A stretch of 64,000 nucleotides of DNA from Raineyella sp044508675. GTDB taxonomy: Bacteria; Actinomycetota; Actinomycetes; Propionibacteriales; Propionibacteriaceae. The DNA lies in assembly GCA_044508675.1 (NCBI GenBank), contig JBIQHF010000007.1, forward strand, positions 61,781-125,780, in the 5' to 3' direction. A program made the position numbers and the translations under genes. Position 1 is the stretch's first letter; every line of letters starts with the position of its first letter. The notes beneath the pieces were generated by a model. That model was not told the DNA's origin, searched no databases, and worked only from the letters and a program-made list of their open reading frames with translations. Below, piece after piece: positions 17,989 to 26,014 of this stretch.

Positions 17989-18372
17989 ATGACCCAGTCG
18001 TACAGCCGCCGCGGTGTCCTTGCCGGGACCGGATTCGCCGCAGCCGCGATCAGCACTCCGTGGCTGGCCGGCTGCTCGTCCGCGGCCGGTGCCGGGCAGG
18101 TCACGACCGACCAGGTCCCGGTCGGCGGGGCACTGCTGCTCCCCGGCGACTACGTCATCACCCAGCCGACCGCCGGGCAGTTCCGGGCCTTCGACAAGAC
18201 CTGCCCCCACGCCGGCTGCGAGGTCAGCGAGGTGCGCGAGGATGCGATCGTGTGCACCTGCCACGCGAGCTTCTTCTCGGTCTCCGACGGCTCGCCGCTG
18301 CGGGGACCGGCCGCCACCGGGCTGGCCGAGGTGCCGCTCACCGTCGAGGGGGACCGGATCACCATCGGCTGA
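17989..18372 (+). CDS. Rieske 2Fe-2S lipoprotein, copy 1
   Basis: A 127-residue exported Rieske protein. The N terminus has a twin-arginine-like SRRGVLAG (6-13), a hydrophobic stretch and a lipobox LAGC with C29, so it is probably a Tat-exported lipoprotein on the outer face of the membrane. Cluster ligands are C72/H74 (CPHAGC) and C89/H92 (CTCH), with C77 and C91 placed for the usual disulfide. The second loop reads CTCHAS instead of the common CPCHGS. Partner oxidoreductase unknown; no cytochrome b gene is adjacent. Paralogous to the next gene. Confidence 0.88.
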   Translation: MTQSYSRRGVLAGTGFAAAAISTPWLAGCSSAAGAGQVTTDQVPVGGALLLPGDYVITQPTAGQFRAFDKTCPHAGCEVSEVREDAIVCTCHASFFSVSDGSPLRGPAATGLAEVPLTVEGDRITIG

Positions 18373-18373
18373 G

Positions 18374-18425
18374 GCGGCCCCGGCCGACCCCGTCCCGGCA
18401 GTACCTCCTCCCGGTCCGGGGCCGC
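18374..18425 (+). terminator. long-range inverted repeat between the Rieske genes
   Basis: GCGGCCCCGG (18374-18383) is perfectly complementary to CCGGGGCCGC (18416-18425), with 32 nt between. It begins right after the stop of copy 1 and may act as a terminator or RNA-stabilising structure. Confidence 0.4.
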
Positions 18426-18451
18426 TGGGGCAGTCGTGGGTAAGGGCACCC

Positions 18452-18493
18452 TGTACACCGTGGCCACTACCCGTAGAATGTGATACGTATCAC
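18452..18493 (+). promoter_or_regulatory. promoter with a 14-bp palindromic operator before Rieske copy 2
   Basis: TGTACA (18452-18457), a 16-nt spacer and TAGAAT (18474-18479) form a plausible promoter. Directly after the -10 lies the perfect palindrome GTGATACGTATCAC (18480-18493), covering the likely transcription start, the classic position for a repressor such as a TetR- or GntR-type protein. RBS CGGGAGGAACG precedes the ATG at 18545. Confidence 0.6.
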
Positions 18494-18544
18494 TGACGGA
18501 GGCCATTCGGCTCCGCGCTCGACCTGCTCAGCTCGGGAGGAACG

Positions 18545-18931
18545 ATGTCCTACTACTTCAGCCGCCGAGGAGTGCTCTCCGGGAGCGGATTGGCCATCGC
18601 CGCGGTCGCCGGATCGTCCCTGCTCACCGGCTGCAGCGGCCAGGCGGCCGGAGGACTGTCCACCAGTGACGTGCCGGTGGGCTCGGCCTACATCGAACCG
18701 AACGGCGACTACGTGATCATCCAGCCGCAGGCCGGACAATTCCGCGCGTTCAGCCGCGTCTGCCCCCATGCCGGCTGCCTGGTCGACAAGGTCGAGGGCA
18801 GTGAGATCGTCTGCCCCTGCCACGGCAGCCGATACTCTGTGACCGACGGGAGCCGCGTGAGCGGCCCTGCCCCGACGGGCCTGACCGAGGTGCCGGTGCG
18901 GGTCGACGGGAGCAAGTTGGAGGTTGGGTGA
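18545..18931 (+). CDS. Rieske 2Fe-2S lipoprotein, copy 2
   Basis: A 128-residue paralogue of the preceding Rieske protein, with the same layout: SRRGVLSG twin-arginine-like signal, lipobox LTGC (C30), and Rieske ligands C73/H75 (CPHAGC) and C90/H93 (CPCHGS), with C78 and C92 for the disulfide. This copy has the canonical second loop. The two share long identical stretches such as the AGQFRAF segment and CPHAGC, so a tandem duplication is likely. Controlled by its own promoter with a palindromic operator, and overlapping the DUF456 gene by 4 nt. Confidence 0.9.
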   Translation: MSYYFSRRGVLSGSGLAIAAVAGSSLLTGCSGQAAGGLSTSDVPVGSAYIEPNGDYVIIQPQAGQFRAFSRVCPHAGCLVDKVEGSEIVCPCHGSRYSVTDGSRVSGPAPTGLTEVPVRVDGSKLEVG

Positions 18932-19422
18932 ATCCTGATGTGGTCGCGACGGTCGTCACCGGCCTGCTCGTGCTGGTCGGCCTCGCGGGCATCGTGGTGC
19001 CCGTCCTGCCCGGCAGCATCACCATCATCGTAGGCCTGCTGGTCTGGGCCATCGTCATCGGTGGCCCACTCGGCTGGGTCACCTTCGCCATCGGAACGCT
19101 GTTCTGCCTGGTCGGCATGACCACGACGTACGTCCTGACCGGGCGGACCCTGAAACGGGCCAGCATCCCGAATCGATCGGTCGTGATCGGGCTGTTCGCC
19201 GGGATCATCGGGATGTTCGTGATCCCTGTGGTGGGCCTGCTGGTCGGCTTCGTCGCAGGCCTGTTCCTGTCCGAACTGGCCCGGGTCCGCGACGCAGGAA
19301 CGGCCCTGCGGACCTCCGGCCAGGCTCTGAAGGCCACCGGGATCGGCCTGCTGGTCGAGTTCGGCTGCGGCTGTGCGGCAGCCATCACCTGGATCGTCGG
19401 TGTCGGGGTGCGCTTCCTCTAG
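18928..19422 (+). CDS. DUF456 family membrane protein
   Basis: A 164-residue, very hydrophobic protein with about four or five transmembrane segments and glycine-zipper-like repeats (GLLVLVGLAGIVVPVLPG, GLFAGIIGMFVIPVVGLLVG), the pattern of DUF456 proteins. Function unknown. The GTG start overlaps the stop of Rieske copy 2 by 4 nt, so the two are almost certainly translated together; a shared membrane-associated redox function is possible but unproven. Confidence 0.8.
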   Translation: MNPDVVATVVTGLLVLVGLAGIVVPVLPGSITIIVGLLVWAIVIGGPLGWVTFAIGTLFCLVGMTTTYVLTGRTLKRASIPNRSVVIGLFAGIIGMFVIPVVGLLVGFVAGLFLSELARVRDAGTALRTSGQALKATGIGLLVEFGCGCAAAITWIVGVGVRFL

Positions 19423-19448
19423 CCCCGGACACAGGGCCGGGGTGTGCC

Positions 19449-20969
19449 TCAGACCGCGGCCGGCAGGCTCAGCGCCCTGGTGCGGGTGTAGCCGGTGCTC
19501 AGGTCGGTCAACCGGACCTGGACGATCCCGTGCCGGTCGATCACGTAGCGCTCCTCGACCATCGGGCCACTGCGGCGGGTCACCTCGACCGCCTCGAGCC
19601 CTGTCTCGTCCGCCTGCAGCGCCGGATCGAACGGGAAGACGACCTGGGCGAAGGGCACGATGTCACCGCGCGGCTCGCCCCCGGGATCGACCTCGGTGTA
19701 CTCGACGAAGCGGTACCAGCCCACGTTGTGGGCGGCGCGGTAGCTCCTGGTGATCACCACGTCGTCCTCGGCCGGCACCCGCTGGTCCCGTCCCACGATC
19801 GGGTCGAAACTGACCGTCGTGCCGGTGTCACTCTCACGGAAGACCCCGAAGCCCCGCGACAGCCGATCGGAGAGGGAGTAGCCGGCCTCCTCGTCTGCGG
19901 CGATGGCCAGCCCGATCGCGGTCGAGGCGGCGGGATAGGGGGAGCGATGGACCCGCCGGCCGAACTGCTCGCGCAGCAGGCGGGGGACCAGGGGCAGTTC
20001 CGAGGCGCCGCCGACCAGGTAGATGCCGGCGATGTCGGAGGCGATCGCGGCGTCGCCGTCCAGGCCCTCCACCAGCGGGGCCATCGCCTGGACCGAGGCT
20101 TTCACCAACGGGGTGGCGCGCTCGTAGAAGTCGGAGACCGGAACAGTGACCTGCTCCCCGTCGACCTCGACCAGCAGGCGGCGGGTCTGGGGTGACAGCC
20201 GCTCCTTGGCGTCCCGGCACTCGTCGATGATCCGCAGGTACGTGGTCAGGTCGATGTCCTCCAGGCTCCGCCCGGCCGCCTCGAGGGCACAGTCGGCCAG
20301 GGTCGCATCGAAGTCGTCACCACCGAGCCGGTTCAGGCCCAGGGACCCGATGATCTCGTGGTCGACCCCATCCACGTTCACCAAGGAGGCGTCGAAGGTG
20401 CCGCCGCCGAGGTCGTACACGATCACCCGGGTCCGCCGGGAGTTGAGCGTACGACCCTGCCGGTGCGTGTACTCGAAGCCGGCCGCGGAGGGCTCATTGA
20501 GCATGGTGGTCACCGTGAATCCGGCGCGCTGGAAAGCCTCCAGGGTCAGGAACCGCTGAGCGCCGTGGGCGTGGGCCGGCACCGCGACCACCACGGCGTC
20601 GGTCGCCGCGGGGTCGTACTCGTCGCTGATGGTGGATCGCTCGGCCAACGCCTCGTTGAGCGCGCGGAGGTAGCCGGTGACGAGGTCCAGCAGCACCACC
20701 TGACGGTCGCCGATCGTGATCGTCGTGTGCGCGTTCACGTCAGTGGCGCCCAGGGCACGCTTGAAGGACCGCAGCAGCGGCGCCCCGGCTTCGGCCGCGT
20801 CCAGCGCCTCGAAACCGTACCGCAGCTCGTCGTCCACGAGGGCCGCGACCGAGGGGAAGTACTCGCGTGCGTCCCCGGAGGTGTCGGTGAACGCGACCAC
20901 CGGGTAGTTGCCCCTGTCGACCATGGCGACGATGGTGCGGGTGGTACCGAAATCTATGCCGAGACGCAT
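19449..20969 (-). CDS. Hsp70-like ATPase protein
   Basis: A 506-residue actin/Hsp70-fold protein. Phosphate-1 loop GIDFGTTRT (4-12), phosphate-2 VYDLGGGTFDASL (about 189-201) and the adenosine loop YLVGGASELP are intact, so ATP binding is expected. It is shorter than DnaK (about 630) and its end, rich in short beta-strands, does not show the usual helical lid. It is probably a DnaK paralogue with a changed substrate domain. No DnaJ or GrpE gene is nearby. Divergent from glpX with 166 bp between. Confidence 0.85.
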   Translation of the reverse strand: MRLGIDFGTTRTIVAMVDRGNYPVVAFTDTSGDAREYFPSVAALVDDELRYGFEALDAAEAGAPLLRSFKRALGATDVNAHTTITIGDRQVVLLDLVTGYLRALNEALAERSTISDEYDPAATDAVVVAVPAHAHGAQRFLTLEAFQRAGFTVTTMLNEPSAAGFEYTHRQGRTLNSRRTRVIVYDLGGGTFDASLVNVDGVDHEIIGSLGLNRLGGDDFDATLADCALEAAGRSLEDIDLTTYLRIIDECRDAKERLSPQTRRLLVEVDGEQVTVPVSDFYERATPLVKASVQAMAPLVEGLDGDAAIASDIAGIYLVGGASELPLVPRLLREQFGRRVHRSPYPAASTAIGLAIAADEEAGYSLSDRLSRGFGVFRESDTGTTVSFDPIVGRDQRVPAEDDVVITRSYRAAHNVGWYRFVEYTEVDPGGEPRGDIVPFAQVVFPFDPALQADETGLEAVEVTRRSGPMVEERYVIDRHGIVQVRLTDLSTGYTRTRALSLPAAV

Positions 20970-21135
20970 ACTCGGACCCTAGCAAGTGGGGGGACCGGAA
21001 GCACGGTGCCGGGGCGCGCGTCCGGGGACCTGCCCGGTGAGCTGGCGGACGAGCGTGCCGGAGCAAGTGGCGCGCCCTGCGACAACGCGAAATGCTGGGG
21101 CCCAGACAGTTCCGCGTACGACCAGGAGGACCCGC

Positions 21136-22167
21136 GTGTCGGAAGTCGAATACCACAAGTACATGCTCTCGAACCACAACCTCGGACTGGACCTGATGCG
21201 GGCCACCGAGGCTGCTGCGCTCGCGGCGGGCCGCTGGGCCGGACGGGGCCAGAAGGAGACCGGCGACGGCGCGGCGGTCGGTGCCATGCGCGAGATCCTC
21301 TCGCACGTCCGCATCGACGGCACGATTGTGATCGGGGAGGGGGAGAAGGACGAGGCGCCGATGCTCGCCAACGGCGAGAAGGTCGGCAACGGCGACGGCC
21401 CGACGATGGACATCGCCGTGGACCCGGTGGACGGCACCCGCCTGCTCGCCTGGGGCATGCGCAACTCGATCGCCCTGCTGGCCGGGGCCGACGGCGGCTC
21501 GATGTACAACCCGAAGGAGTGCTTCTACATGGAGAAGCTCGCCGTGGGTGCCGACGCCGCCGACGTGATCGAACTGGACGCCCCGATCGCCGAGAACCTG
21601 AAGAAGGTCGCCAAGGCCAAGGGCAAGACCATCGACCAGCTCACGGTCGGGGTCCTGAACCGCGAGCGCCACACCGACCTCATCACCCAGATCCGCGAGG
21701 CCGGCGCCGCGACTAGGCTGTTCACCGACGGTGACGTCGCCGCCGCGGTGATGGCCGCGCACCCGGACATCCCGACCCTGGACCTGATGGCCGGCATCGG
21801 CGGCAGCCCTGAGGGCGTCGTGACGGCCTGCGCGATGAAGGCCATGGGCGGACGCATCCTGGCCCGGCTGTGGCCGACCTCCAGCGAGGAGCGCCAGCGC
21901 ACCATCGACGCCGGGCACGACCTGGACCGGATCCTGGACACCCATGACCTGGTCTCCAGCGACAACACCCTGTTCGTCGCCACCGGCATCACCCACGGCG
22001 ACCTGGTCAGCGGCGTGATCTACCTGCCCAACGGCGGTGCGCGCACCCAGTCCATCGTCATGCGGTCGGCCTCGGGCACCATCCGCTACATCGAGGCCTA
22101 CCACCACCTCGACAAGGTGGAGGAGTACCGCCGTCGCCACGAGGTCGCCGGCATCGACTGGAAGTGA
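21136..22167 (+). CDS. glpX: fructose-1,6-bisphosphatase class II
   Basis: Gluconeogenic hydrolysis of fructose 1,6-bisphosphate. 343 residues. Metal and substrate motifs are EGEKDEAP (68-75) and DPVDGTRLLA (96-105), plus GGSPEGV. GTG start at 21136 follows AGGAGG at 21124-21129; an earlier in-frame ATG would add 50 residues without homology. This is the typical fructose bisphosphatase of actinomycetes. A terminator hairpin follows. Confidence 0.95.
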   Translation: MSEVEYHKYMLSNHNLGLDLMRATEAAALAAGRWAGRGQKETGDGAAVGAMREILSHVRIDGTIVIGEGEKDEAPMLANGEKVGNGDGPTMDIAVDPVDGTRLLAWGMRNSIALLAGADGGSMYNPKECFYMEKLAVGADAADVIELDAPIAENLKKVAKAKGKTIDQLTVGVLNRERHTDLITQIREAGAATRLFTDGDVAAAVMAAHPDIPTLDLMAGIGGSPEGVVTACAMKAMGGRILARLWPTSSEERQRTIDAGHDLDRILDTHDLVSSDNTLFVATGITHGDLVSGVIYLPNGGARTQSIVMRSASGTIRYIEAYHHLDKVEEYRRRHEVAGIDWK

Positions 22168-22213
22168 CCCGTACGCCACCCGTACCTGGCTGAACAGCAG
22201 GAGGGGAACAGCA

Positions 22214-22243
22214 ATGGCGGCGGCCCCAAGGGGTCGCCGCCAT
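22214..22243 (+). terminator. bidirectional terminator hairpin between glpX and the dioxygenase gene
   Basis: A 14-bp stem, ATGGCGGCGGCCCC (22214-22227) with GGGGTCGCCGCCAT (22230-22243), one G-U pair and a 2-nt AA centre. It lies between convergent genes and has no clear U-tract. Confidence 0.65.
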
Positions 22244-22282
22244 GACTGTCACCGGGGCACTGGCAACGGGCCGAGGGCTCCT

Positions 22283-22300
22283 GTCGCCAGCGCTGGCGAC
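22283..22300 (-). terminator. 18-bp perfect palindrome at the dioxygenase stop codon
   Basis: GTCGCCAGCGCTGGCGAC is fully self-complementary and touches the stop codon of the minus-strand dioxygenase gene. Probably a hairpin terminator or 3'-end structure. Confidence 0.5.
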
Positions 22301-23214
22301 TAGGTGAGGACGGTGGTGAAGCGCTCGTTCAGCTCGCGAGCGTGGTAGAAGATGCCCTTGGCGATCTGGTCGACCGTCCAGGTGACGGTCGGACGGTCCG
22401 GGTAGGACAGGTAGCCGCCGGCGAAGACCTCGTTGCGGTTACCGGCCGGGTCGAAGAAGTAGACCGTCTTGCCGCGGGTGATGCCGTGGCGGGTCGGGCC
22501 GACGTCGATCGGCACGTCGTCCATCGCCATCAGGTCGGCGGCACGGACGACCTCCCAGCCCTCCTCGAGGCGGAAGGCGAAGTGGTGCAGCTTGGACTCG
22601 GGGCCCTCGAGGACCGCGAGCTGGTGGATCTGGTTGGAACCGGTCATCCAGACGGCGACCTTGTGGGCATCGTCGTCGAGCGAGGTGGCGACCTTCTCGG
22701 CGGTCCAGAAGCCGAAGACGTCCTTCAGCATCTGCTCCATGACCGCGACGTCCGGAGCGGTGATCAGCGCGTGGTCCAGGGCATGGGCGCTGATGCCGCG
22801 GCCGTCCCGGGGGAAGGCCTCGGGGTTGACGTTGCCGACCTCGCACTGGCCGGAGGCGGCCTCGTTGTAGACCTCGAAAATGTGGCCGGAGGGGGTGTGC
22901 AGGCGGACGCCGTCACCGATCTCGAGGTTGTCGCCCTTGGAGAAGCGCTCGGTGGTGACGCCGAACTTCTGTGCCTTGTTCTCGATGTCGGCCAGGTCCT
23001 CGGCGTACTGGGCCTTGAAGCCGAACTTGACCAGGCCAACCCCGCCCTCTTCGAGGACGACCGAGTGGTGGTCCCACTCGTCCCAGCCGCGCAGGTAGAC
23101 CTTGTTGTCGGCCGCAGCCACCTCGTTCAGACCGAGGGTCTGGGTGTAGTGCTGGCGAGCCTCGTTCATATCCGTGACGCGTACGTGGGCGTAGCCCATG
23201 CGCAGGATTGCCAT
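22300..23214 (-). CDS. xylE: catechol 2,3-dioxygenase (XylE type, extradiol)
   Basis: Fe(II)-dependent meta-cleavage of catechol to 2-hydroxymuconic semialdehyde. 304 residues, closely following Pseudomonas XylE along its length: NVNPEAFPRD, DVGPTRHGITRGKTVYFFDP and the C-terminal LNERFTTVLT. Metal ligands are H148 (LDHAL), H211 (LHHF) and E262 (NRNEVF); active-site H197, H243 and Y252 are also present. ATG with AAGGAG upstream. No other meta-pathway gene (hydrolase, dehydrogenase, ferredoxin, aromatic oxygenase) lies in the window. A palindrome-rich 329-bp region separates it from the divergent PAC2 gene. Confidence 0.92.
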   Translation of the reverse strand: MAILRMGYAHVRVTDMNEARQHYTQTLGLNEVAAADNKVYLRGWDEWDHHSVVLEEGGVGLVKFGFKAQYAEDLADIENKAQKFGVTTERFSKGDNLEIGDGVRLHTPSGHIFEVYNEAASGQCEVGNVNPEAFPRDGRGISAHALDHALITAPDVAVMEQMLKDVFGFWTAEKVATSLDDDAHKVAVWMTGSNQIHQLAVLEGPESKLHHFAFRLEEGWEVVRAADLMAMDDVPIDVGPTRHGITRGKTVYFFDPAGNRNEVFAGGYLSYPDRPTVTWTVDQIAKGIFYHARELNERFTTVLT

Positions 23215-23543
23215 AATGACTCCTTCGTAATGATGGCGTGCGTGATGATCGGGTGAGGTCGCGCCTCCGGCCCTCCAGGGACCGGGCTCCAGGTGCAGAC
23301 CGATGATGGCACGCTAGCCGCCAAACCCCTGTGACTCGGGTCACCATTCCGCGTTTCGGAACGCCTACCCTAAGTTCAGGGTAATCCCGGTGCGTTGACT
23401 GGGGTTTGCCCCAGTCCTTGGGCCAGCGTCGGAGGGATCCGGGAATGTTCGGCGCCCCGGCCGTGTTGTACCTCATGTCCCGCCAGGTCGGACGTACTTC
23501 GGACGCGCCCGATCGGTACCCGCTGAACAGACCGGAGGACCAG
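23215..23543. promoter_or_regulatory. divergent intergenic region with four dyads
   Basis: 329 bp without a gene. Dyads: GTGAC-TCGG-GTCAC (23331-23344), TTCCG-CGTTT-CGGAA (23347-23361), TACCCT-AAGTTC-AGGGTA (23366-23383) and the hairpin GACTGGGG-TTTG-CCCCAGTC (23397-23416). They cluster in 86 bp between the dioxygenase and PAC2 genes, likely repressor or activator sites for one or both. RBS GGAGG for the PAC2 gene is at 23534-23538. Confidence 0.55.
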
Positions 23544-24455
23544 GTGACCACATCCACCCCTCTCTTCACCTACGAGAGCCACATTGACCCCCGCCCCGTG
23601 CACGCCCACACCCTGGTCGTGACGATGGGCGCGTTCGTTGATGCCGGTCACGTCCAGCGCCAGTTCAATGACCAGGTGACCGATCGGCTGGAGAACCACC
23701 AGTTGGGACATTTCGACACCGATGCCATCGTGGACTACCGGGGGAACCGGCCCTCGATGGTCTTCGTGCACGACCACTTCACCAAGTACGAGCCGCCGCA
23801 GATCACCCTGCACCAGGCGACCGACCGCAACGGAACGCCGTTCCTGCTGCTGCGCGGTCCGGAGCCGGACTTCCGCTGGGAGGAGATCGCCGACACCATC
23901 GAGCAGATCATCGAGGACCACAGCGTCTCCCTGACCGTGATGGTCCAGGGGATCCCGATGCCGACCCCGCACACCCGCCCCCTGCACATCACCCGGTGGG
24001 CCAGCAAGCCTTCCTTGATTCCGGACAACCGGCCGATGATGGGCACCATGCAGATCAGTGCGTCGTTCCCGGCGATGCTGGCCTTGCGGCTCGGGGAGGC
24101 CGGCCACGACGTGATCGGCCTGTCCGTGAACGTGCCGCAGTACCTGGCGCCGGGGGACTACCCGGACGCCGCCATCGCGGCCATCGATGCCCTGAAGTCG
24201 ACCTCCGCGCTGGAGGTCCCTGCCGACAGCCTCCGGCTCGTTTCCGGTGCGGTCCGCGCCGAGATCGACCGGCAGGTGGCCGAGTCGGCCGAGGCCCGCG
24301 AGATGGTCGCACAACTGGAGGCGAACTACGACCGCTTCACCGCGGAGCACCGCCTGCTGCCCGGTCCGGACACCACCGACCTGCCCAGTGCCGACGAGAT
24401 CGCCGCAGAGGCGGAGGACTTCCTGCGCAGCCTGGACGACCCGCCGTCCGAGTGA
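23544..24455 (+). CDS. PAC2 family protein
   Basis: A 303-residue member of the PAC2 (proteasome assembly chaperone 2-like) family common in actinomycetes. GTG at 23544 with GGAGG 5 nt upstream fits best. The family core runs from LVVTMGAFVDAG to NVPQYLAPGDYPDAA, with MVQGIPMPTPHTRP in the middle; the C-terminal 80 residues are helical and acidic. Actinobacterial PAC2 proteins are linked to the proteasome system by homology only, and no proteasome genes lie here. Confidence 0.82.
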   Translation: MTTSTPLFTYESHIDPRPVHAHTLVVTMGAFVDAGHVQRQFNDQVTDRLENHQLGHFDTDAIVDYRGNRPSMVFVHDHFTKYEPPQITLHQATDRNGTPFLLLRGPEPDFRWEEIADTIEQIIEDHSVSLTVMVQGIPMPTPHTRPLHITRWASKPSLIPDNRPMMGTMQISASFPAMLALRLGEAGHDVIGLSVNVPQYLAPGDYPDAAIAAIDALKSTSALEVPADSLRLVSGAVRAEIDRQVAESAEAREMVAQLEANYDRFTAEHRLLPGPDTTDLPSADEIAAEAEDFLRSLDDPPSE

Positions 24456-24502
24456 CCCCGGGGCACCCGGCCACCCCTGCGCGGTCCTCCGCCCGACGGT
24501 CG

Positions 24503-24508
24503 TAGGCT
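24503..24508 (+). promoter_or_regulatory. -10 box giving a leaderless dprE1 transcript
   Basis: TAGGCT ends 7 nt before the ATG at 24516, so transcription should begin at or next to the start codon. There is no RBS. Confidence 0.5.
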
Positions 24509-24515
24509 GGGGCCG

Positions 24516-25940
24516 ATGAGCACCACAGCCGAACACCACCCCTTTCACCGCCCCGTGCCGGTCCCCGAACTGTTGACCGGCTGGGGGCGGACCGCGCCCA
24601 CCCGGGCCGACGTCCTGCACCCGGACGACGCCGAGGACGTCATCGACGCGGTCCGCCGGGCGGCCGACCGGCACGCCGATGGCGGGCGGGGCGTGCTCGC
24701 CCGGGGCCTGGGCCGGTCCTACGGTGACGTGGCGCAGAACGCGGGCGGCCTGGTGCTCGACATGAATGGGCTCGCCACCATCCACGCGATCGACCAGGAC
24801 TCGGCGACGGTCGACGTCGACGCCGGCGTCAGCCTGGACGCCCTGATGAAGGCGGCCCTGCCGCTGGGCCTGTGGGTACCGGTACTGCCCGGCACCCGGC
24901 AGGTCACCGTCGGTGGTGCCATCGCCAACGACGTGCACGGCAAGAACCACCACAGCGCCGGCTCGTTCGGCAACCACGTGCGGTCCATGCACCTACTCGT
25001 CGCCGACGGCCGGGTCCTGGACCTGGCCCCGGAGGGGACACCCGACGACCCGGACGGGACGATCTTCTGGGCCACCGTCGGCGGCATCGGACTGACCGGC
25101 ATCATCCTGCGGGTGACCTTGTCGATGACCCGCACCGAGACCGCGTACTTCATCGCCGACGGGGTGGTGACGCACGACCTGGCTGAGACCATCGCGGTGC
25201 ACACCGACGGATCGGAGTCCCGGTACGAGTACTCCAGTGCCTGGTTCGACGCGATCAGTGCCCCGCCCCGACTCGGTCGGGCAGCGATCTCCCGCGGTTC
25301 GCTGGCGAAGCTGGACCAGCTACCGCCGAAGCTGCGCCGGGACCCGCTGGCCTTCAACGCCCCCACACTGCTGACGCTGCCGGATATCTTCCCCAACGGG
25401 CTGGCGAACAAGCTGACGTTCAGCGCCCTGGGCACGGCCTGGTACCTCAAGGCCGGCAACTACCGGGGCAAGGTGCAGAACCTGACGCAGTTCTACCACC
25501 CGCTCGACCTGTTCGGGCAGTGGAACCGGGCCTACGGCACCGAGGGGTTCCTGCAGTACCAGTTCGTCGTGCCGCCGGTCGCGGTCCGGGAGTTCACCAG
25601 CATCATCGAGGACATCCAGGCCTCGGGGCACTACTCGTTCCTCAACGTCTTCAAGCTTTTCGGGGAGGGGAACCGGGCCCCGCTCGGCTACCCGATGCCG
25701 GGCTGGAACGTGTGCGTCGACTTCCCGATCCGCCGCGGCCTCGACACCTTCCTCAACAACCTCGACCGGCGCGTGCTGGAATTCGGTGGGCGCCTGTACA
25801 CCGCGAAGGACTCCCGGACCACCGCGGAGAGCTTCCACCGCATGTACCCGCGGATCGACGAGTGGATCGCCACTCGTCGCCGGGTCGATCCGGACGGACT
25901 GTTCATGTCCGACATGGCCCGCCGCCTGGAGCTCAGCTGA
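24516..25940 (+). CDS. dprE1: decaprenylphosphoryl-beta-D-ribose oxidase-like FAD enzyme
   Basis: FAD-dependent oxidation of decaprenylphosphoryl ribose, the first half of the epimerisation to the arabinose donor used for cell-wall arabinan. 474 residues with an FAD-binding PCMH domain (RGLGRSYGDVAQNAGG, PGTRQVTVGGAIANDVHGKN) and a C-terminal oxidase domain. The segment GYPMPGWNVCVDFPI contains Cys400, aligned with the mycobacterial DprE1 cysteine that reacts with benzothiazinones. A GtrA-like gene follows 74 bp later, as near mycobacterial dprE1, but the partner reductase dprE2 is not in the window. Confidence 0.85.
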   Translation: MSTTAEHHPFHRPVPVPELLTGWGRTAPTRADVLHPDDAEDVIDAVRRAADRHADGGRGVLARGLGRSYGDVAQNAGGLVLDMNGLATIHAIDQDSATVDVDAGVSLDALMKAALPLGLWVPVLPGTRQVTVGGAIANDVHGKNHHSAGSFGNHVRSMHLLVADGRVLDLAPEGTPDDPDGTIFWATVGGIGLTGIILRVTLSMTRTETAYFIADGVVTHDLAETIAVHTDGSESRYEYSSAWFDAISAPPRLGRAAISRGSLAKLDQLPPKLRRDPLAFNAPTLLTLPDIFPNGLANKLTFSALGTAWYLKAGNYRGKVQNLTQFYHPLDLFGQWNRAYGTEGFLQYQFVVPPVAVREFTSIIEDIQASGHYSFLNVFKLFGEGNRAPLGYPMPGWNVCVDFPIRRGLDTFLNNLDRRVLEFGGRLYTAKDSRTTAESFHRMYPRIDEWIATRRRVDPDGLFMSDMARRLELS

Positions 25941-26002
25941 CCGATCGGTGCCGCACCTCGGGATGCGTCAGCCGTTCGCTTTCCGGGATCGGCCGGTCGA
26001 CG

Positions 26003-26008
26003 TACGCT
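26003..26008 (+). promoter_or_regulatory. -10 box for the gtrA-like gene, leaderless
   Basis: TACGCT ends 6 nt before the GTG at 26015; no RBS is present. Confidence 0.45.
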
Positions 26009-26014
26009 CGGCGG

